Assembly (NCBI GenBank): GCA_029259845.1
Contig: JAJDEI010000205.1
Coordinates: 1-58,468 of the forward strand
Length of the DNA stretch: 58,468 nt
Direction: 5' to 3'
Source: Planctomycetaceae bacterium
Lineage (GTDB): Bacteria > Planctomycetota > Planctomycetia > Planctomycetales > Planctomycetaceae
The notes below the pieces were generated by a model, which was not told where the DNA came from, did not search any database, and saw only the letters and a program-made list of their open reading frames with translations. The number at the start of each line of letters is the position of its first letter. The first letter of the stretch is position 1. Positions 48,463 through 57,409 of the stretch are shown in pieces. A program made the position numbers and the translations under genes.

Positions 48463-48948
48463 TCATCGGGGTTGCGTGATCGGAGTCCAGATCGAGTCAA
48501 AGTGGTCACGCAATTGCTCAACGATTCGACGGTCCGTGTTGGCCATTTCGAGTTGATGATCTGAGAGATTGAATTGCTCCAGTGTCAGACGCGCGGAAAC
48601 TGCCGGTTCGCCATCGACGGTGCCGGCACATTTCAACACGTACTGCTGCTCATCCCGCTTGTGAATTTTGCACTCGATCCGCAAGGTCTGGCCCGGTTTC
48701 ACAAAGTTGCTAAACCGCACGGCCCGGGCTTCTTTGAGCAACACCGTACTGTATGTGAAGCTCTCGGTGTATCGCATGAGCCAGCTTCCCGTCTGCACGA
48801 GTGATTCGACCATCATCACGCCCGGCATGATGGGAAACCCCGGGAAATGATCGGCCAGGTACTCCTCGCCGCTCGTCAGATTCTTGACGGCCGAAATGGA
48901 CACCCCGGCCTCAAGGTCTGTAATCCGGTCTACAAGACAGAAACGCAC
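48463..48948 (-). CDS. FabZ-like 3-hydroxyacyl-ACP dehydratase (first copy)
   Basis: The 161-aa protein has the signature DHFPGFPIMPGVMMVESLVQ with catalytic His and Glu. It begins VRFCLVDRITDLEAGVSISA and contains ARAVRFSNFVKPGQTLRIEC, typical of hot-dog dehydratases. The start is a GTG at 48948 preceded by GAGG about nine bases upstream. The open frame extends another 94 codons upstream but that sequence is not protein-like, and planctomycete relatives start with (M/V)RFCLVDRI. It is the first gene of the minus-strand set leading to fabG, acp, a second dehydratase and fabF. Confidence 0.87.
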   Translation of the reverse strand: MRFCLVDRITDLEAGVSISAVKNLTSGEEYLADHFPGFPIMPGVMMVESLVQTGSWLMRYTESFTYSTVLLKEARAVRFSNFVKPGQTLRIECKIHKRDEQQYVLKCAGTVDGEPAVSARLTLEQFNLSDHQLEMANTDRRIVEQLRDHFDSIWTPITQPR

Positions 48949-49154
48949 TGGTAACCTCACATTCGGGAAGATGGTCAGGAGTATAACCCTGACCGGGAGT
49001 CCGCTCAACAGAGCCTGTTTCTCCGGTCCCCAATTTTGACCAGACTGGCGGCATGACGTAGGGTTGGCCACTTGGTCCGGCTTGGCCGAGGCCGGAAGGA
49101 TCTTCCATCTGATGGTCCCATTCTCCACAAAGACCAACTGGTTAGGCACTTGCA

Positions 49155-49847
49155 ATGAAATGCTTCTCCGGAACCGAGACTCCGAAGACCATGGCGGAGC
49201 CTGCCGACGAGAAATCGCCCACAGCCGCAAGGCGTTTCAGAACCCCGTTCGCCCCTCGGAAATTCCGGGGATTGAGCGCCGATGACCGAGGAAAACATTC
49301 CCATCGGCTCTCCCACATCCTCCGCTCGATCGCCGCACGGACCGAGAAAAACGCCCGCTCTCGGACAATCGCAACGATCCCACCGTTTCCGACGGAGGCA
49401 TCCGATGCCGCAGACCGGGGGGCCGATGCCGCGTTTCAGGTTGCGACCACGGCCAAATCGCGGACTTCGGTCCTCCCCAAATCCGCTGGCGAGGATCGGC
49501 GTCGGTTCCTGCGCCGATACAGCACGCATCTCGTGCGCGTGCTGCCGGTCCAGGATGTTTCGTTGACACCACAAGAGCTGGACTGGTCGCTACACCACTC
49601 CCCGTTTCGGGGGCAGATGAAAAACATCAGCATGAACGGCGTGGCGTTCTTGTTGAAGAAACCGTTGGACATCTCCGCAGGCGTCTGGCTCAGGCTCGAA
49701 TGCCAGGCTCGTGATTTCGCAGTGATTCGGTCCGCCCACGTCACTCGCGTCATCCCTGTCTCGGGGACCGAGTGGGTCATCACATGCCGCTTCGACCGCT
49801 GCGTGCCCTACGCCGACGTCGCCCAGCTTGGCCAGGAGCTCTGCTGA
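49155..49847 (+). CDS. PilZ-like domain protein
   Basis: The 230-aa protein has an Arg/Ser/Ala-rich N-terminal half without recognised domains. Its C-terminal half resembles PilZ: GEDRRRFLRRYSTHLVRVLP (RxxxR), then MKNISMNGVAFLLKKPLDIS carrying the [D/N]xSxxG motif, and LRLECQARDFAVIRSAHVTR. PilZ domains bind cyclic di-GMP. The start could be ATG 49155 or ATG 49191; neither has a strong ribosome binding site. It is divergent from the first dehydratase gene and precedes xylA by 320 bases. Confidence 0.65.
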   Translation: MKCFSGTETPKTMAEPADEKSPTAARRFRTPFAPRKFRGLSADDRGKHSHRLSHILRSIAARTEKNARSRTIATIPPFPTEASDAADRGADAAFQVATTAKSRTSVLPKSAGEDRRRFLRRYSTHLVRVLPVQDVSLTPQELDWSLHHSPFRGQMKNISMNGVAFLLKKPLDISAGVWLRLECQARDFAVIRSAHVTRVIPVSGTEWVITCRFDRCVPYADVAQLGQELC

Positions 49848-50170
49848 ACCAGCAACGGTAACATGTCACGGGAAGCTGCTCACACTCAAACACCCAGTCG
49901 CCCAGGCCGACGAAACAGGGCGATCGTTTCGTTGACGGCGGGGCGCCTCACCGACGTCGGCCGTCGCCGTTGGCTCCTGGCTAACACCATTCATTGATTC
50001 CGGTTAGCCCGGAGGCATCGCCGACGTCGGACCGCCGAAAACCTCCCCCTTCGTGAAAAACGCGTTCACCCCGGCCAACGCGCGACATCCTGTCATCGGC
50101 GGCGATTCTGCGTTAAACTCGGCCAATTCCAGCCGAGTTTGCGACCCTCCTGACGCGGAGACGACCGTCC
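49848..50170. other. Intergenic region upstream of xylA
   Basis: No gene is supported in this 323-bp space. A GGAG occurs about 13 bases before the xylA start. Imperfect repeats of the type GCGCCTCACCGACGTCGG and GGCATCGCCGACGTCGG are visible near 49945 and 50020. No promoter was identified with confidence. Confidence 0.4.
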
Positions 50171-51484
50171 ATGTCCGAGTCCTTCCCGGATGTTCCGAAG
50201 ATCTCCTTTGAAGGCCCACGCAGCAAGAACCCGCTGAGCTTCAAACACTACGACCCGGACGAAGTGGTTGAAGGGCGGAGGCTCGAAGACCTGCTGCGGT
50301 TCGCCGTTTGCTACTGGCACACGTTCCGGGGAACCGGTGTCGACCCGTTTGGTGCCCCTACGCTGCTGCGTCCCTGGGACGACGGCACCGATTCGATCGA
50401 CAATGCGCTCCACCGTGTCGACGTCGCGTTTGAGTTCATGACCAAACTCAGCGTCCCGTTCTACTGCTTCCACGACCGCGATGTTGCGCCTGACGGGCCG
50501 ACATTGCAGGCGGCAAACGAAAACCTGGACCGCATCGCCGCGAGGCTCAAGGAGAAGCAGGGGGAGACCGGCATCAAGCTCCTGTGGGGGACTGCCAATC
50601 TGTTCTCTCATCCACGCTACATGCACGGAGCGGCGACCAGCTGCAATGCGGACGTCTTCGCCTACGCGGCCGCTCAGGTTAAAAAAGCGATCGAGGTGAC
50701 CCACGAACTCGGAGGCGAAAACTACGTCTTCTGGGGCGGTCGTGAGGGATACCACAACCTCTACAACACCGACATGCAGCGGGAACTGGCCCACCTGGCC
50801 CGCTTTATGCACATGGCCCACGACCATGCGAAGTCGATCGGCTTCACCGGGCAGTTCCTGTTCGAGCCCAAGCCGAAGGAGCCGACCAAGCACCAATACG
50901 ACTTCGATGCCGCCGCATGCATCAACTTCCTCCGAGCCAACGGACTCGAAGACGTCGTCAAACTCAACATCGAGACCAATCACGCGACCCTTGCCGGGCA
51001 TTCGATGATGCACGAATTGGAGTACGCCCGCATTCAGGGCTTCCTCGGCTCCATCGACGCCAACACGGGCGACCTGCTGCTCGGCTGGGACACCGACCAG
51101 TTCCCGACCGACGTGTATCTCACCACGCAGATCATGCTGGTGATCCTCAAACAGGGGGGACTCGCCCCGGGAGGGACGAACTTCGACGCCAAAGTCCGCC
51201 GCGAGAGCACCGACCCCGTCGACCTGTTTCACGCCCACATCGGCGGCATGGACACCTTCGCCCGCGGCACCAAAATCGCCGCCCGCATCCGAACCGACGG
51301 CGTCCTCGACGACCTGTTGAAGAACCGCTACTGCAGCTACGACGACGGCGTTGGTGCCCAAATCGAAGAAGGCTCGGTCGGCTTCGCCGGCCTCGAACGA
51401 TACATGCTCGACAAAGGCGAAGCCGCCCCCAACGAAAGCGGCCGTCAGGAGTACATCGAGAATCTGATCAACGAGTACCTCTAA
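50171..51484 (+). CDS. xylA: Xylose isomerase
   Basis: The 437-aa enzyme interconverts xylose and xylulose. Motifs include [60 protein letters not shown] and [20 protein letters not shown]. Metal-site residues also appear in [20 protein letters not shown]. Length fits the class II family (about 440 aa). No xylulokinase gene is adjacent, but a KDPG-type aldolase gene follows on the same strand about 300 bases later, so both may serve sugar catabolism. Confidence 0.97.
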   Translation: MSESFPDVPKISFEGPRSKNPLSFKHYDPDEVVEGRRLEDLLRFAVCYWHTFRGTGVDPFGAPTLLRPWDDGTDSIDNALHRVDVAFEFMTKLSVPFYCFHDRDVAPDGPTLQAANENLDRIAARLKEKQGETGIKLLWGTANLFSHPRYMHGAATSCNADVFAYAAAQVKKAIEVTHELGGENYVFWGGREGYHNLYNTDMQRELAHLARFMHMAHDHAKSIGFTGQFLFEPKPKEPTKHQYDFDAAACINFLRANGLEDVVKLNIETNHATLAGHSMMHELEYARIQGFLGSIDANTGDLLLGWDTDQFPTDVYLTTQIMLVILKQGGLAPGGTNFDAKVRRESTDPVDLFHAHIGGMDTFARGTKIAARIRTDGVLDDLLKNRYCSYDDGVGAQIEEGSVGFAGLERYMLDKGEAAPNESGRQEYIENLINEYL

Positions 51485-51535
51485 CCAGGATCATTGGCAG
51501 GGGGTGTGCCCTCCTGCCTGAACACCAGTCCCCGT

Positions 51536-51590
51536 CGTTCCCAAACTCCCGTTTGGGAATGCACATTCGGGAAACTCTGTTTCCCAAAGC
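51536..51590. repeat. Paired small hairpins after xylA
   Basis: GTTCCCAAACTCCCGTTTGG is a hairpin, and a second one, TTCGGGAAACTCTGTTTCCC, follows about ten bases later. The first resembles the perfect palindrome at 15443-15477. They may act as terminator or REP-like elements. Confidence 0.55.
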
Positions 51591-51654
51591 CAGCGGGAGT
51601 CGGTCTGGCTCGCACCTGACAAGAACGGCAATTCGGGCATCGACCCTTCATTGC

Positions 51655-51739
51655 GGTCAGGCGGGAGCCTGACCGACCGAACTCCCATTCTTCGTGCCTT
51701 TGTGGTTGGAAAACACCACGAAGACACGAAGGCACGAAG
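51655..51739. repeat. Hairpins in the leader of the aldolase gene
   Basis: GGTCAGGCGGGAGCCTGACC is a small palindrome at 51655. Then TTCGTGCCTTTGTGG (51691) pairs with the ACACGAAGGCACGAA sequence ending at 51739. Similar pieces occur at 41911-41951 and 42013-42030. They lie 45 bases before the aldolase start. Confidence 0.65.
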
Positions 51740-51783
51740 TGGAGTCGGTCAGCCAAACAGTCGAACCAGAGAAACAAGATCAA

Positions 51784-52443
51784 ATGAGTCGGCACAGCGA
51801 TCTACAACGGGTTTTGGACAGCGGATTGGTTGCGATCATCCGGGCACCGAGTGGGGAGCAACTGGTCGAAGTTGCGGAGGCGTTGCTCGAGGGCGGGATC
51901 GACGTCATTGAAGTGACGTTCACCGTGCCGGGGGTGTTGGACATCATCAGCCGCATGCGGGATGTGTTGGGGGATCGCATCCTGCTGGGGGCGGGCACGG
52001 TGCTCGACACCGAGAGTGCGCGGGCCGCGCTACTCGCCGGGGCCGAGTTTCTGGTCACCCCGACGGTCAATCCGGGCGTCATCGACCTGTGCAACCGCTA
52101 CGACAAGGTCATCATGCCGGGGGCCTTCACGCCGACGGAAGTGCTCGCAGCGTGGGAAGCCGGCGCGGACATCGTGAAGGTGTTTCCGGCCGATATCGGC
52201 GGACCGAAGCACCTGAAGGCACTCTTGGGGCCGTTCCCGCAAATCCGGCTGTTGCCGACCGGCGGCGTCAACCTCGACACGCTGGACAGCTTCGTCCATG
52301 CCGGGGCGTGTGCGGTGGGACTGGGGACGGCGCTCGTCGAAAAAGACGCCCTCGCCCGCGGCGACATGGCCCGCATCCGCGACCTCGCCAAACAGTACGT
52401 CGAACGGATGAAGGCCGCACGCAGTGGGGAAGTTCCGCAGTGA
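51784..52443 (+). CDS. 2-dehydro-3-deoxy-phosphogluconate / 4-hydroxy-2-oxoglutarate aldolase
   Basis: The 219-aa class I aldolase cleaves KDPG to pyruvate and glyceraldehyde 3-phosphate or the related 4-hydroxy-2-oxoglutarate. Motifs are VAIIRAPSGEQLVEVAEALL, GIDVIEVTFTVPG with its catalytic Glu, LLGAGTVLDTESARAALLAG and the Schiff-base Lys in ADIVKVFPADIGGPKHLKAL. The last is LLPTGGVNLDTL. The start at ATG 51784 fits the fold; the upstream frame covers the hairpin region and is not protein-like. It is downstream of xylA on the same strand. Confidence 0.93.
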   Translation: MSRHSDLQRVLDSGLVAIIRAPSGEQLVEVAEALLEGGIDVIEVTFTVPGVLDIISRMRDVLGDRILLGAGTVLDTESARAALLAGAEFLVTPTVNPGVIDLCNRYDKVIMPGAFTPTEVLAAWEAGADIVKVFPADIGGPKHLKALLGPFPQIRLLPTGGVNLDTLDSFVHAGACAVGLGTALVEKDALARGDMARIRDLAKQYVERMKAARSGEVPQ

Positions 52444-52508
52444 GCCGGTCGGGTTGTTCGCCAGTGCTCCGGTCAGCCGCCGCCATCTTGGGGCGGGGGG
52501 TCTTCGTG

Positions 52509-52657
52509 AATGACGAATTCCGAAGTACCCAATGACGAAAGAAACCCGAATGATAAATGTCGAGAAATCCTGGACAGAGCGGATACGTTGAGCGCAATCG
52601 ATTCGGGCTTCGGCCTTCGTCATTCTTTCGTCATTGGGTGTTTCGTCATTCGTCATT
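52509..52657. repeat. 35-bp-armed inverted repeat (AATGACGAA type)
   Basis: AATGACGAATTCCGAAGTAC at 52509 and following bases to 52543 pair with the segment 52623-52657, which includes TTCTTTCGTCATTGGG and ends CGTCATT. Matching is high but not perfect. It lies between the convergent aldolase and DMFase-like genes. Confidence 0.75.
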
Positions 52658-52715
52658 GCCCGCCGGACATCAAATTCCAGGCGGCGCTATCCCATCGAGC
52701 AAACGTGCATCTCCG

Positions 52716-54314
52716 TCACTCCAAAAAACGTCGCAGAACGTTCTCGGTGATCTGTGAGACCGCCTCGTCGGCCAGGACGGAACTCGGCCAGCAGATGGAG
52801 CCGACGGAAAACACGGCCCCGCCGCCGGCCGGCTCGTGGATGACGATGTCCGCACCCCCTTCATCCGGATTGAGCCCCTTGGCCAGCACGTGGACGTTGG
52901 TGGGCGACTGAGCCGACACTTTGTCCGTTTCGTGACCGGAAGCGCCGCCCGGAACCCGCAGGTGCAGGCTCTTCTCACCAAACAGGTCACCGTTGGCAAG
53001 GCCGGTCCCCGCGAAGCACCAGTGATCGGCATCCCGCACGCGATACGGGGCCGCGGTCATGATGCCGGGGAACGAAAACACCACGCCCAGCAGGTTGGCT
53101 TCCGACTCGTGCCGTTTGTCGAAGCGGCTTTCGTACAGCTTGCCGTCGGGGGCATACTGAGGTTCCGAGTGGCTCCAGTGCGTGTTCTGATAGACGATGC
53201 GGTGATCGTCGAGGAATTCGACTTCGCAGTTGAGGCCGTTGCCACCGAGGTACATCAGCCGTCCGCCACGCTCGAAAACCCAACGCTTGAGCCGATCGTA
53301 CATGTCGATCGACCAGTACTCCGGATGCGTGCTGAGGATGAGCACGCGGTACTCGTCCAACGGGACCCGGTCGAAGTGGAACTGGGTCTCGCTGTAGAAG
53401 TCGTAGTCAAGTCCCTTCCGCTCCATCCACCCCAGCAGTCGCCATTCGGCTGCCGCCAGATGGCATCCTTGACGTCCCGCAATCGGGTCGGTGAGCTGTT
53501 CGTGTTCGTCGATGTGGTTGAACGGCTCGGGCCGGTCGAGCGACAGCGGGGCGTACTCGTCCTGGTCATACGTGCGATGTTCTTTTTCGGTGTACCGTTT
53601 CAGTTCGAGCCGCGCGTTGATGGTGGGCGTGGGCGGGAATCGGTCGGCGTGAATGTAGTTGCTTCGCCCGCCGAAACTGTTGTACGCGTTCCAGGTGATG
53701 TCGGAGGCCAGGACGGCGACGTTCGTCTGCGGCGAGGCCGGCGCGACGACCCAGGGAAAGCTGAAGAATTCCCCCGACTTGCTCCGTGCGTGCACGTAGT
53801 ACAAACCGCTGCGATCGGGAGCCTCGATAAACTGCGACAATGTCTTGCTGTGATAGCCGTGCTTGTTCCATTCGACGCCGGTTTGCGTGTAATCGCCGTC
53901 CGGCGTGATCTGCATCGTGGCCCGCGGGCCGTGCTCGTCGAAGGTGCCGATCCGGCGGACAAACTCCTTCTCCGCTCCGTACCTCCAGAGCTCCAGTTCG
54001 TATTCTTCAACAGCATGCACGCGGAACTCCGAACGCTGCCCCGACTTCACGCACTTGGGCCACATGTAGCCGTATAGCCCATCCGACAGCAGTCGAAAGT
54101 GGTGCGGCTCGTCCTCGTGAATCTGCACGGCGACGATCTTCGACCCGAAGCCATCCTTTCCCAGAACGACCTGATACTCGCCGGGCGCGATGTCCGCATA
54201 CACCGCCCCGGAGATGTGCGACCGCGCGGCGGTCACGCCGTCGTTCCCGCGAAACTCGAACAACACGTCGCCGAGTGCGACGTAGCGTTCGTTGCTGACG
54301 TATCCGACCAGCAT
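52716..54314 (-). CDS. N,N-dimethylformamidase beta-subunit-like protein
   Basis: The 532-aa protein has an N-terminal beta-rich part (MLVGYVSNERYVALGDVLFE) and a large C-terminal region with ITWNAYNSFGGRSNYIHADR, LGWMERKGLDYDFYSETQFH, LILSTHPEYWSIDMYDRLKR and GGRLMYLGGNGLNCEVEF. These match the beta-subunit family of dimethylformamidase, whose catalytic iron sits in a related fold. Here no alpha subunit gene is nearby, so it may act on another amide or have lost the activity. It follows a PQQ-propeller gene by 38 bases on the same strand; AAGG precedes the ATG. Confidence 0.83.
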   Translation of the reverse strand: MLVGYVSNERYVALGDVLFEFRGNDGVTAARSHISGAVYADIAPGEYQVVLGKDGFGSKIVAVQIHEDEPHHFRLLSDGLYGYMWPKCVKSGQRSEFRVHAVEEYELELWRYGAEKEFVRRIGTFDEHGPRATMQITPDGDYTQTGVEWNKHGYHSKTLSQFIEAPDRSGLYYVHARSKSGEFFSFPWVVAPASPQTNVAVLASDITWNAYNSFGGRSNYIHADRFPPTPTINARLELKRYTEKEHRTYDQDEYAPLSLDRPEPFNHIDEHEQLTDPIAGRQGCHLAAAEWRLLGWMERKGLDYDFYSETQFHFDRVPLDEYRVLILSTHPEYWSIDMYDRLKRWVFERGGRLMYLGGNGLNCEVEFLDDHRIVYQNTHWSHSEPQYAPDGKLYESRFDKRHESEANLLGVVFSFPGIMTAAPYRVRDADHWCFAGTGLANGDLFGEKSLHLRVPGGASGHETDKVSAQSPTNVHVLAKGLNPDEGGADIVIHEPAGGGAVFSVGSICWPSSVLADEAVSQITENVLRRFLE

Positions 54315-54352
54315 CGGGATTCACCTTTCTCGCATCGCAGCCCGATGCAGAA

Positions 54353-55618
54353 TCAGTCTTTACCGCCGAGGCAATACAAGTACTCCTGCCGGCGGGCGCC
54401 GCTGCCCTGGGCCACACGAACGTAGATGCGGCTGTCGCAGAAGGCGGGAGTGGCAAACGCTTCATTTCCCAGTTGGTTTTTCGCGACGAGATCGAATTTG
54501 TCGGGGTTCGCCTTGTAGACGAACGTCGTTCCTTTCTCGACCGATTGGTAGATCGTATCGCCGACGAGAATGGGAGAGGCGGAGACCGGACCGGAGAGAC
54601 GCTCCCGCCACATTTCCTCGCCGTCCGCCGCCCGCCAGCAGTAAGCGATGCCTTTGTCGGTGAGGGCATAGACGTACCCGTCGTGAACGACCATCGATTG
54701 CTCGTAACATTTCTGGTTGTTCCGCCAGACGACCTCGCCGGAGCCGTCCGCTTTGACGCAGATCGTCTCCGCCTTGGGAAAGCCGCCGCTGGCGAAGACG
54801 AGGTCCCCCTCCCAAACCATCGTCCCGCAAGTGGCGATCGTCGTGCCGGGCGTGCTCCACAGACTTTCTCCGGTGTTCGGATCGTACGAGGCGACCATCT
54901 CACAGCCACTGATCAACAGTTGGTCGCGGCCTGCGGCACGGCCCACGATGGGCGAGGAAAAACTCAGCAGCTTGGGCCGGTCGATTTTCCACTTGAGTTC
55001 GCCGTTGGCAACGTCGTGCGCCCAGATGTGCCCGCCTCTCTCGTAATCGCCGGAGACAATCACGGTCGAACCGTACAGGAGCGGCGAGGGCGCGTAACCG
55101 TACTCGAACAGGCGGGGATCGAAGGGACCGATTTCCTTGGACCACAACTTCTCACCGTCCACGCTGATCGCTGCCAGCGTGAGTTTTCGATGATGGTGGA
55201 ACACGACGAACAGCCGCTCGCCGTCACAGGCGACTGTACAAGTCGCGTGCGTGTTCTTGCGATGCGTCTTGGGAAGTCCGCCCGAACTGACCTCGGTGAT
55301 CCAGAGCTGCTTGCCGCTGGTCCGGTCAAAGGCAATCACGCCCTGCTTCTCGTTCGATTCATCCGCCGTCGCCAGAAAAATGCGGTCGCCCACCACGGTC
55401 GGTGAGGAATGCCCGCGTCCCGGCACGGGCGTCTTCCAGAGGACGTTTTTCCGCATGCTCCAGCGCACGGGCGGCTGCTGGCCCGGATCGGCGACACCGT
55501 TGAAATTGGGCCCCCGCCACCACGGCCAGTCGCCGGCGACAGCGATGGTCCGGAGCGAACTCATCAGGCCAAAGCCGAGTACGACCACCAACCACACTGC
55601 TCTCGGACGTCGTCCCAT
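54353..55618 (-). CDS. Secreted PQQ-type beta-propeller protein
   Basis: The 421-aa protein has a signal peptide (PRAVWLVVVLGFGLMSSLRT) and a beta-propeller with PQQ-like blades: WPWWRGPNFNGVADPGQQPP, VIAFDRTSGKQLWITEVSS, IWAHDVANGELKWKIDRPKL, SYDPNTGESLWSTPGTTIAT and YCWRAADGEEMWRERLSGPV. Such proteins are frequent in planctomycetes and lack proven enzymatic function. The ATG at 55618 is favoured by AAGGA about 11 bases upstream. It lies between a DUF1501 gene upstream and the DMFase-like gene downstream, all on the minus strand. Confidence 0.88.
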   Translation of the reverse strand: MGRRPRAVWLVVVLGFGLMSSLRTIAVAGDWPWWRGPNFNGVADPGQQPPVRWSMRKNVLWKTPVPGRGHSSPTVVGDRIFLATADESNEKQGVIAFDRTSGKQLWITEVSSGGLPKTHRKNTHATCTVACDGERLFVVFHHHRKLTLAAISVDGEKLWSKEIGPFDPRLFEYGYAPSPLLYGSTVIVSGDYERGGHIWAHDVANGELKWKIDRPKLLSFSSPIVGRAAGRDQLLISGCEMVASYDPNTGESLWSTPGTTIATCGTMVWEGDLVFASGGFPKAETICVKADGSGEVVWRNNQKCYEQSMVVHDGYVYALTDKGIAYCWRAADGEEMWRERLSGPVSASPILVGDTIYQSVEKGTTFVYKANPDKFDLVAKNQLGNEAFATPAFCDSRIYVRVAQGSGARRQEYLYCLGGKD

Positions 55619-55741
55619 CAAACGTTCCTTCAACAGATTCAAAGTCACCGCGCTGACTGGTGATTCTGGACACTGCCGGAAGTTTCAACAAGGGCACGCC
55701 GAGAGATGGCCGCATGTCGGACGGTCCGTGATTCGCGTTGC

Positions 55742-57223
55742 TCAGGCGATGATGTCCGGCAGCAGGTGTCCGTGGACATCGGTCAGCCGGCGGTCGACGC
55801 CGTCGTTGCGGAACGTCAGCCGCGTGTGGTCGATGCCCAGCAAGTGCAGGATGGTGGCATGCACGTCGTAGACCTGCGTGGGGTGCTCGCGGTCGGCCGG
55901 CTTGTAGCCCCATTCGTCCGACGGACCGTAACTGATCCCGCCTTTGATCCCCCCGCCGCACAGCCAGTTGGTGAAGACGTACGGGTTGTGGTCGCGGCCT
56001 TTGCTCCCCTGAGTAGAGGGCATGCGTCCGAATTCGGTCGTCCACAGGATGATTGTGTCTTCGAGCAGCCCCCGCTGCTTGAGGTCCTGGATGAGCGCCG
56101 CGGTCCCGGTCGCCATGCCCATCGCCAGCGGACCGTGGTCGCGCTGCACATCCTCGTGGCTGTCCCAGTTGCGGCGGGGATGGCTGTTGTCGTTGCCGGA
56201 CCAGATTTGCACGAACCGCACGCCCCGCTCCAGCAATCGCCGGGCGATGAGACATTTGCGGCCGAAATACTCCGTCTCCTCGGGGACATTGATCTCGGTC
56301 GGATAGCTGCCGCCCGCTTGGTCGAGACCGTACATCTTGAGGATGTGCTGCGGTTCCTGCGAGAGGTCGAGGGCCTCCGGCGCGGTGAGCTGCATCCGCG
56401 CAGCCAGTTCGTAGGAACGAATGCGGGCTTCGAGCCGCGAGTCGTCCGGGTGCTGGTCGCGATACGCACCGTTCAGCCGGCTCAACAACGACAGACCGTC
56501 CCGGTCGCCGTCGGCAGTGAGATAGTCCGCCTTCCCGAACAGGTCCTCGATCGGATTTTCGCGTTGCGGGAAGATCATCGTTCCCTGCGTGCTCGCCGGG
56601 AGAAAGGCGGAGCCCCAGTTTTTGGGGCCGTTGCTGGCAAAACCACGATGGTCCGGCAGGACAACGAAGCTCGGCAGATTGTCGCTCAGCCGGCCCAATC
56701 CATAGCTGATCCAGGCCCCCATGCCGGGGAAGCCGGGCCGGTCGAAACCGGTCGCCTGCAAATACGTTCCCTGAGAGTGGACGCCGGTTTTGCCGACCAT
56801 ATTATGGATGAACGCCATGTCATCCACGCATGCCCCCAGCGGGGCGACGATGTCGCTGAGGGGCTTGCCGCATTCACCGTACGGCCGAAACCGAAACGGC
56901 GATTTCATCCACGGGCCGAGACCGTCCTGAAATGCCTCCACATGCTCGCCGAAATCCGACGGCTCCCCGTGATGCTTCTCCAGCGCCGGTTTGTAGTCAA
57001 ATAGGTCGATATGGCTGGCCGCGCCCCCCATAAACAACTGCACAACCCGCTTGGCCCGCGGCGGATAGTGCAGGCTCTCAAGCACGCCCCCGGCGCCGAC
57101 CGCCGCAGGCGTCGCCCCCAGCGCATCCTCATCCAGCATCATGGCCGCCAGCGCAAGGCCGCCGAAGCCACAACCAGACTGTTGCAGAAACTGACGTCGT
57201 GAGGAGTTATTGTTGGAGTTCAT
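55742..57223 (-). CDS. DUF1501 protein with twin-arginine signal
   Basis: The 493-aa protein begins MNSNNNSSRRQFLQQSGCGF, followed by GGLALAAMML, a Tat signal. Conserved DUF1501 blocks are VVQLFMGGAASHIDLFDYKP, FIHNMVGKTGVHSQGTYLQA, LPSFVVLPDHRGFASNGPKN, LWTTEFGRMPSTQGSKGRDH and VHATILHLLGIDHTRLTFRN. No DUF1549/DUF1553 partner lies within this window. Downstream are the PQQ-propeller and DMFase-like genes (gaps of 124 and 38 bases), suggesting a three-gene unit. Confidence 0.93.
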   Translation of the reverse strand: MNSNNNSSRRQFLQQSGCGFGGLALAAMMLDEDALGATPAAVGAGGVLESLHYPPRAKRVVQLFMGGAASHIDLFDYKPALEKHHGEPSDFGEHVEAFQDGLGPWMKSPFRFRPYGECGKPLSDIVAPLGACVDDMAFIHNMVGKTGVHSQGTYLQATGFDRPGFPGMGAWISYGLGRLSDNLPSFVVLPDHRGFASNGPKNWGSAFLPASTQGTMIFPQRENPIEDLFGKADYLTADGDRDGLSLLSRLNGAYRDQHPDDSRLEARIRSYELAARMQLTAPEALDLSQEPQHILKMYGLDQAGGSYPTEINVPEETEYFGRKCLIARRLLERGVRFVQIWSGNDNSHPRRNWDSHEDVQRDHGPLAMGMATGTAALIQDLKQRGLLEDTIILWTTEFGRMPSTQGSKGRDHNPYVFTNWLCGGGIKGGISYGPSDEWGYKPADREHPTQVYDVHATILHLLGIDHTRLTFRNDGVDRRLTDVHGHLLPDIIA

Positions 57224-57252
57224 GCTTTAGCATGCTTTCTTACCAAAACCAT

Positions 57253-57403
57253 GTAGGGTCCGCTGTGCGGACCGTAGGAGGGATATTCGACGGTGAAGTG
57301 CGATCAACCTCCAAGTCTGGATGAAGAGGCCGCTTCGATAAACGTTCCCATTGGGAATCGGCAAGTCGTTTGCCACGGTCCGCACAGCGGACCCTACGTG
57401 GCT
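57253..57403. mobile_element. MITE-like element, copy 1
   Basis: The 150-bp element begins TAGGGTCCGCTGTGCGGACC at 57253 and ends with the inverse sequence CCGCACAGCGGACCCTACG near 57403. The terminal inverted repeats of about 21 bp are perfect and internally palindromic. The interior contains CGGTGAAGTGCGATCAACCT and CGGCAAGTCGTTTGCCACGG. Copy 2 at 58053-58202 is in direct orientation, and the two bracket the membrane protein gene at 57410-58024. Confidence 0.85.
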
Positions 57404-57409
57404 ACAGCA

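Noticed and set aside
50093-51361. Minus-strand open frame of 422 codons opposite xylA
   Set aside because: The plus frame is xylose isomerase with all motifs. The minus frame is its antisense shadow.
55706-57004. Plus-strand open frame of 432 codons opposite the DUF1501 gene
   Set aside because: Antisense shadow; the minus frame has a Tat signal and all DUF1501 blocks.
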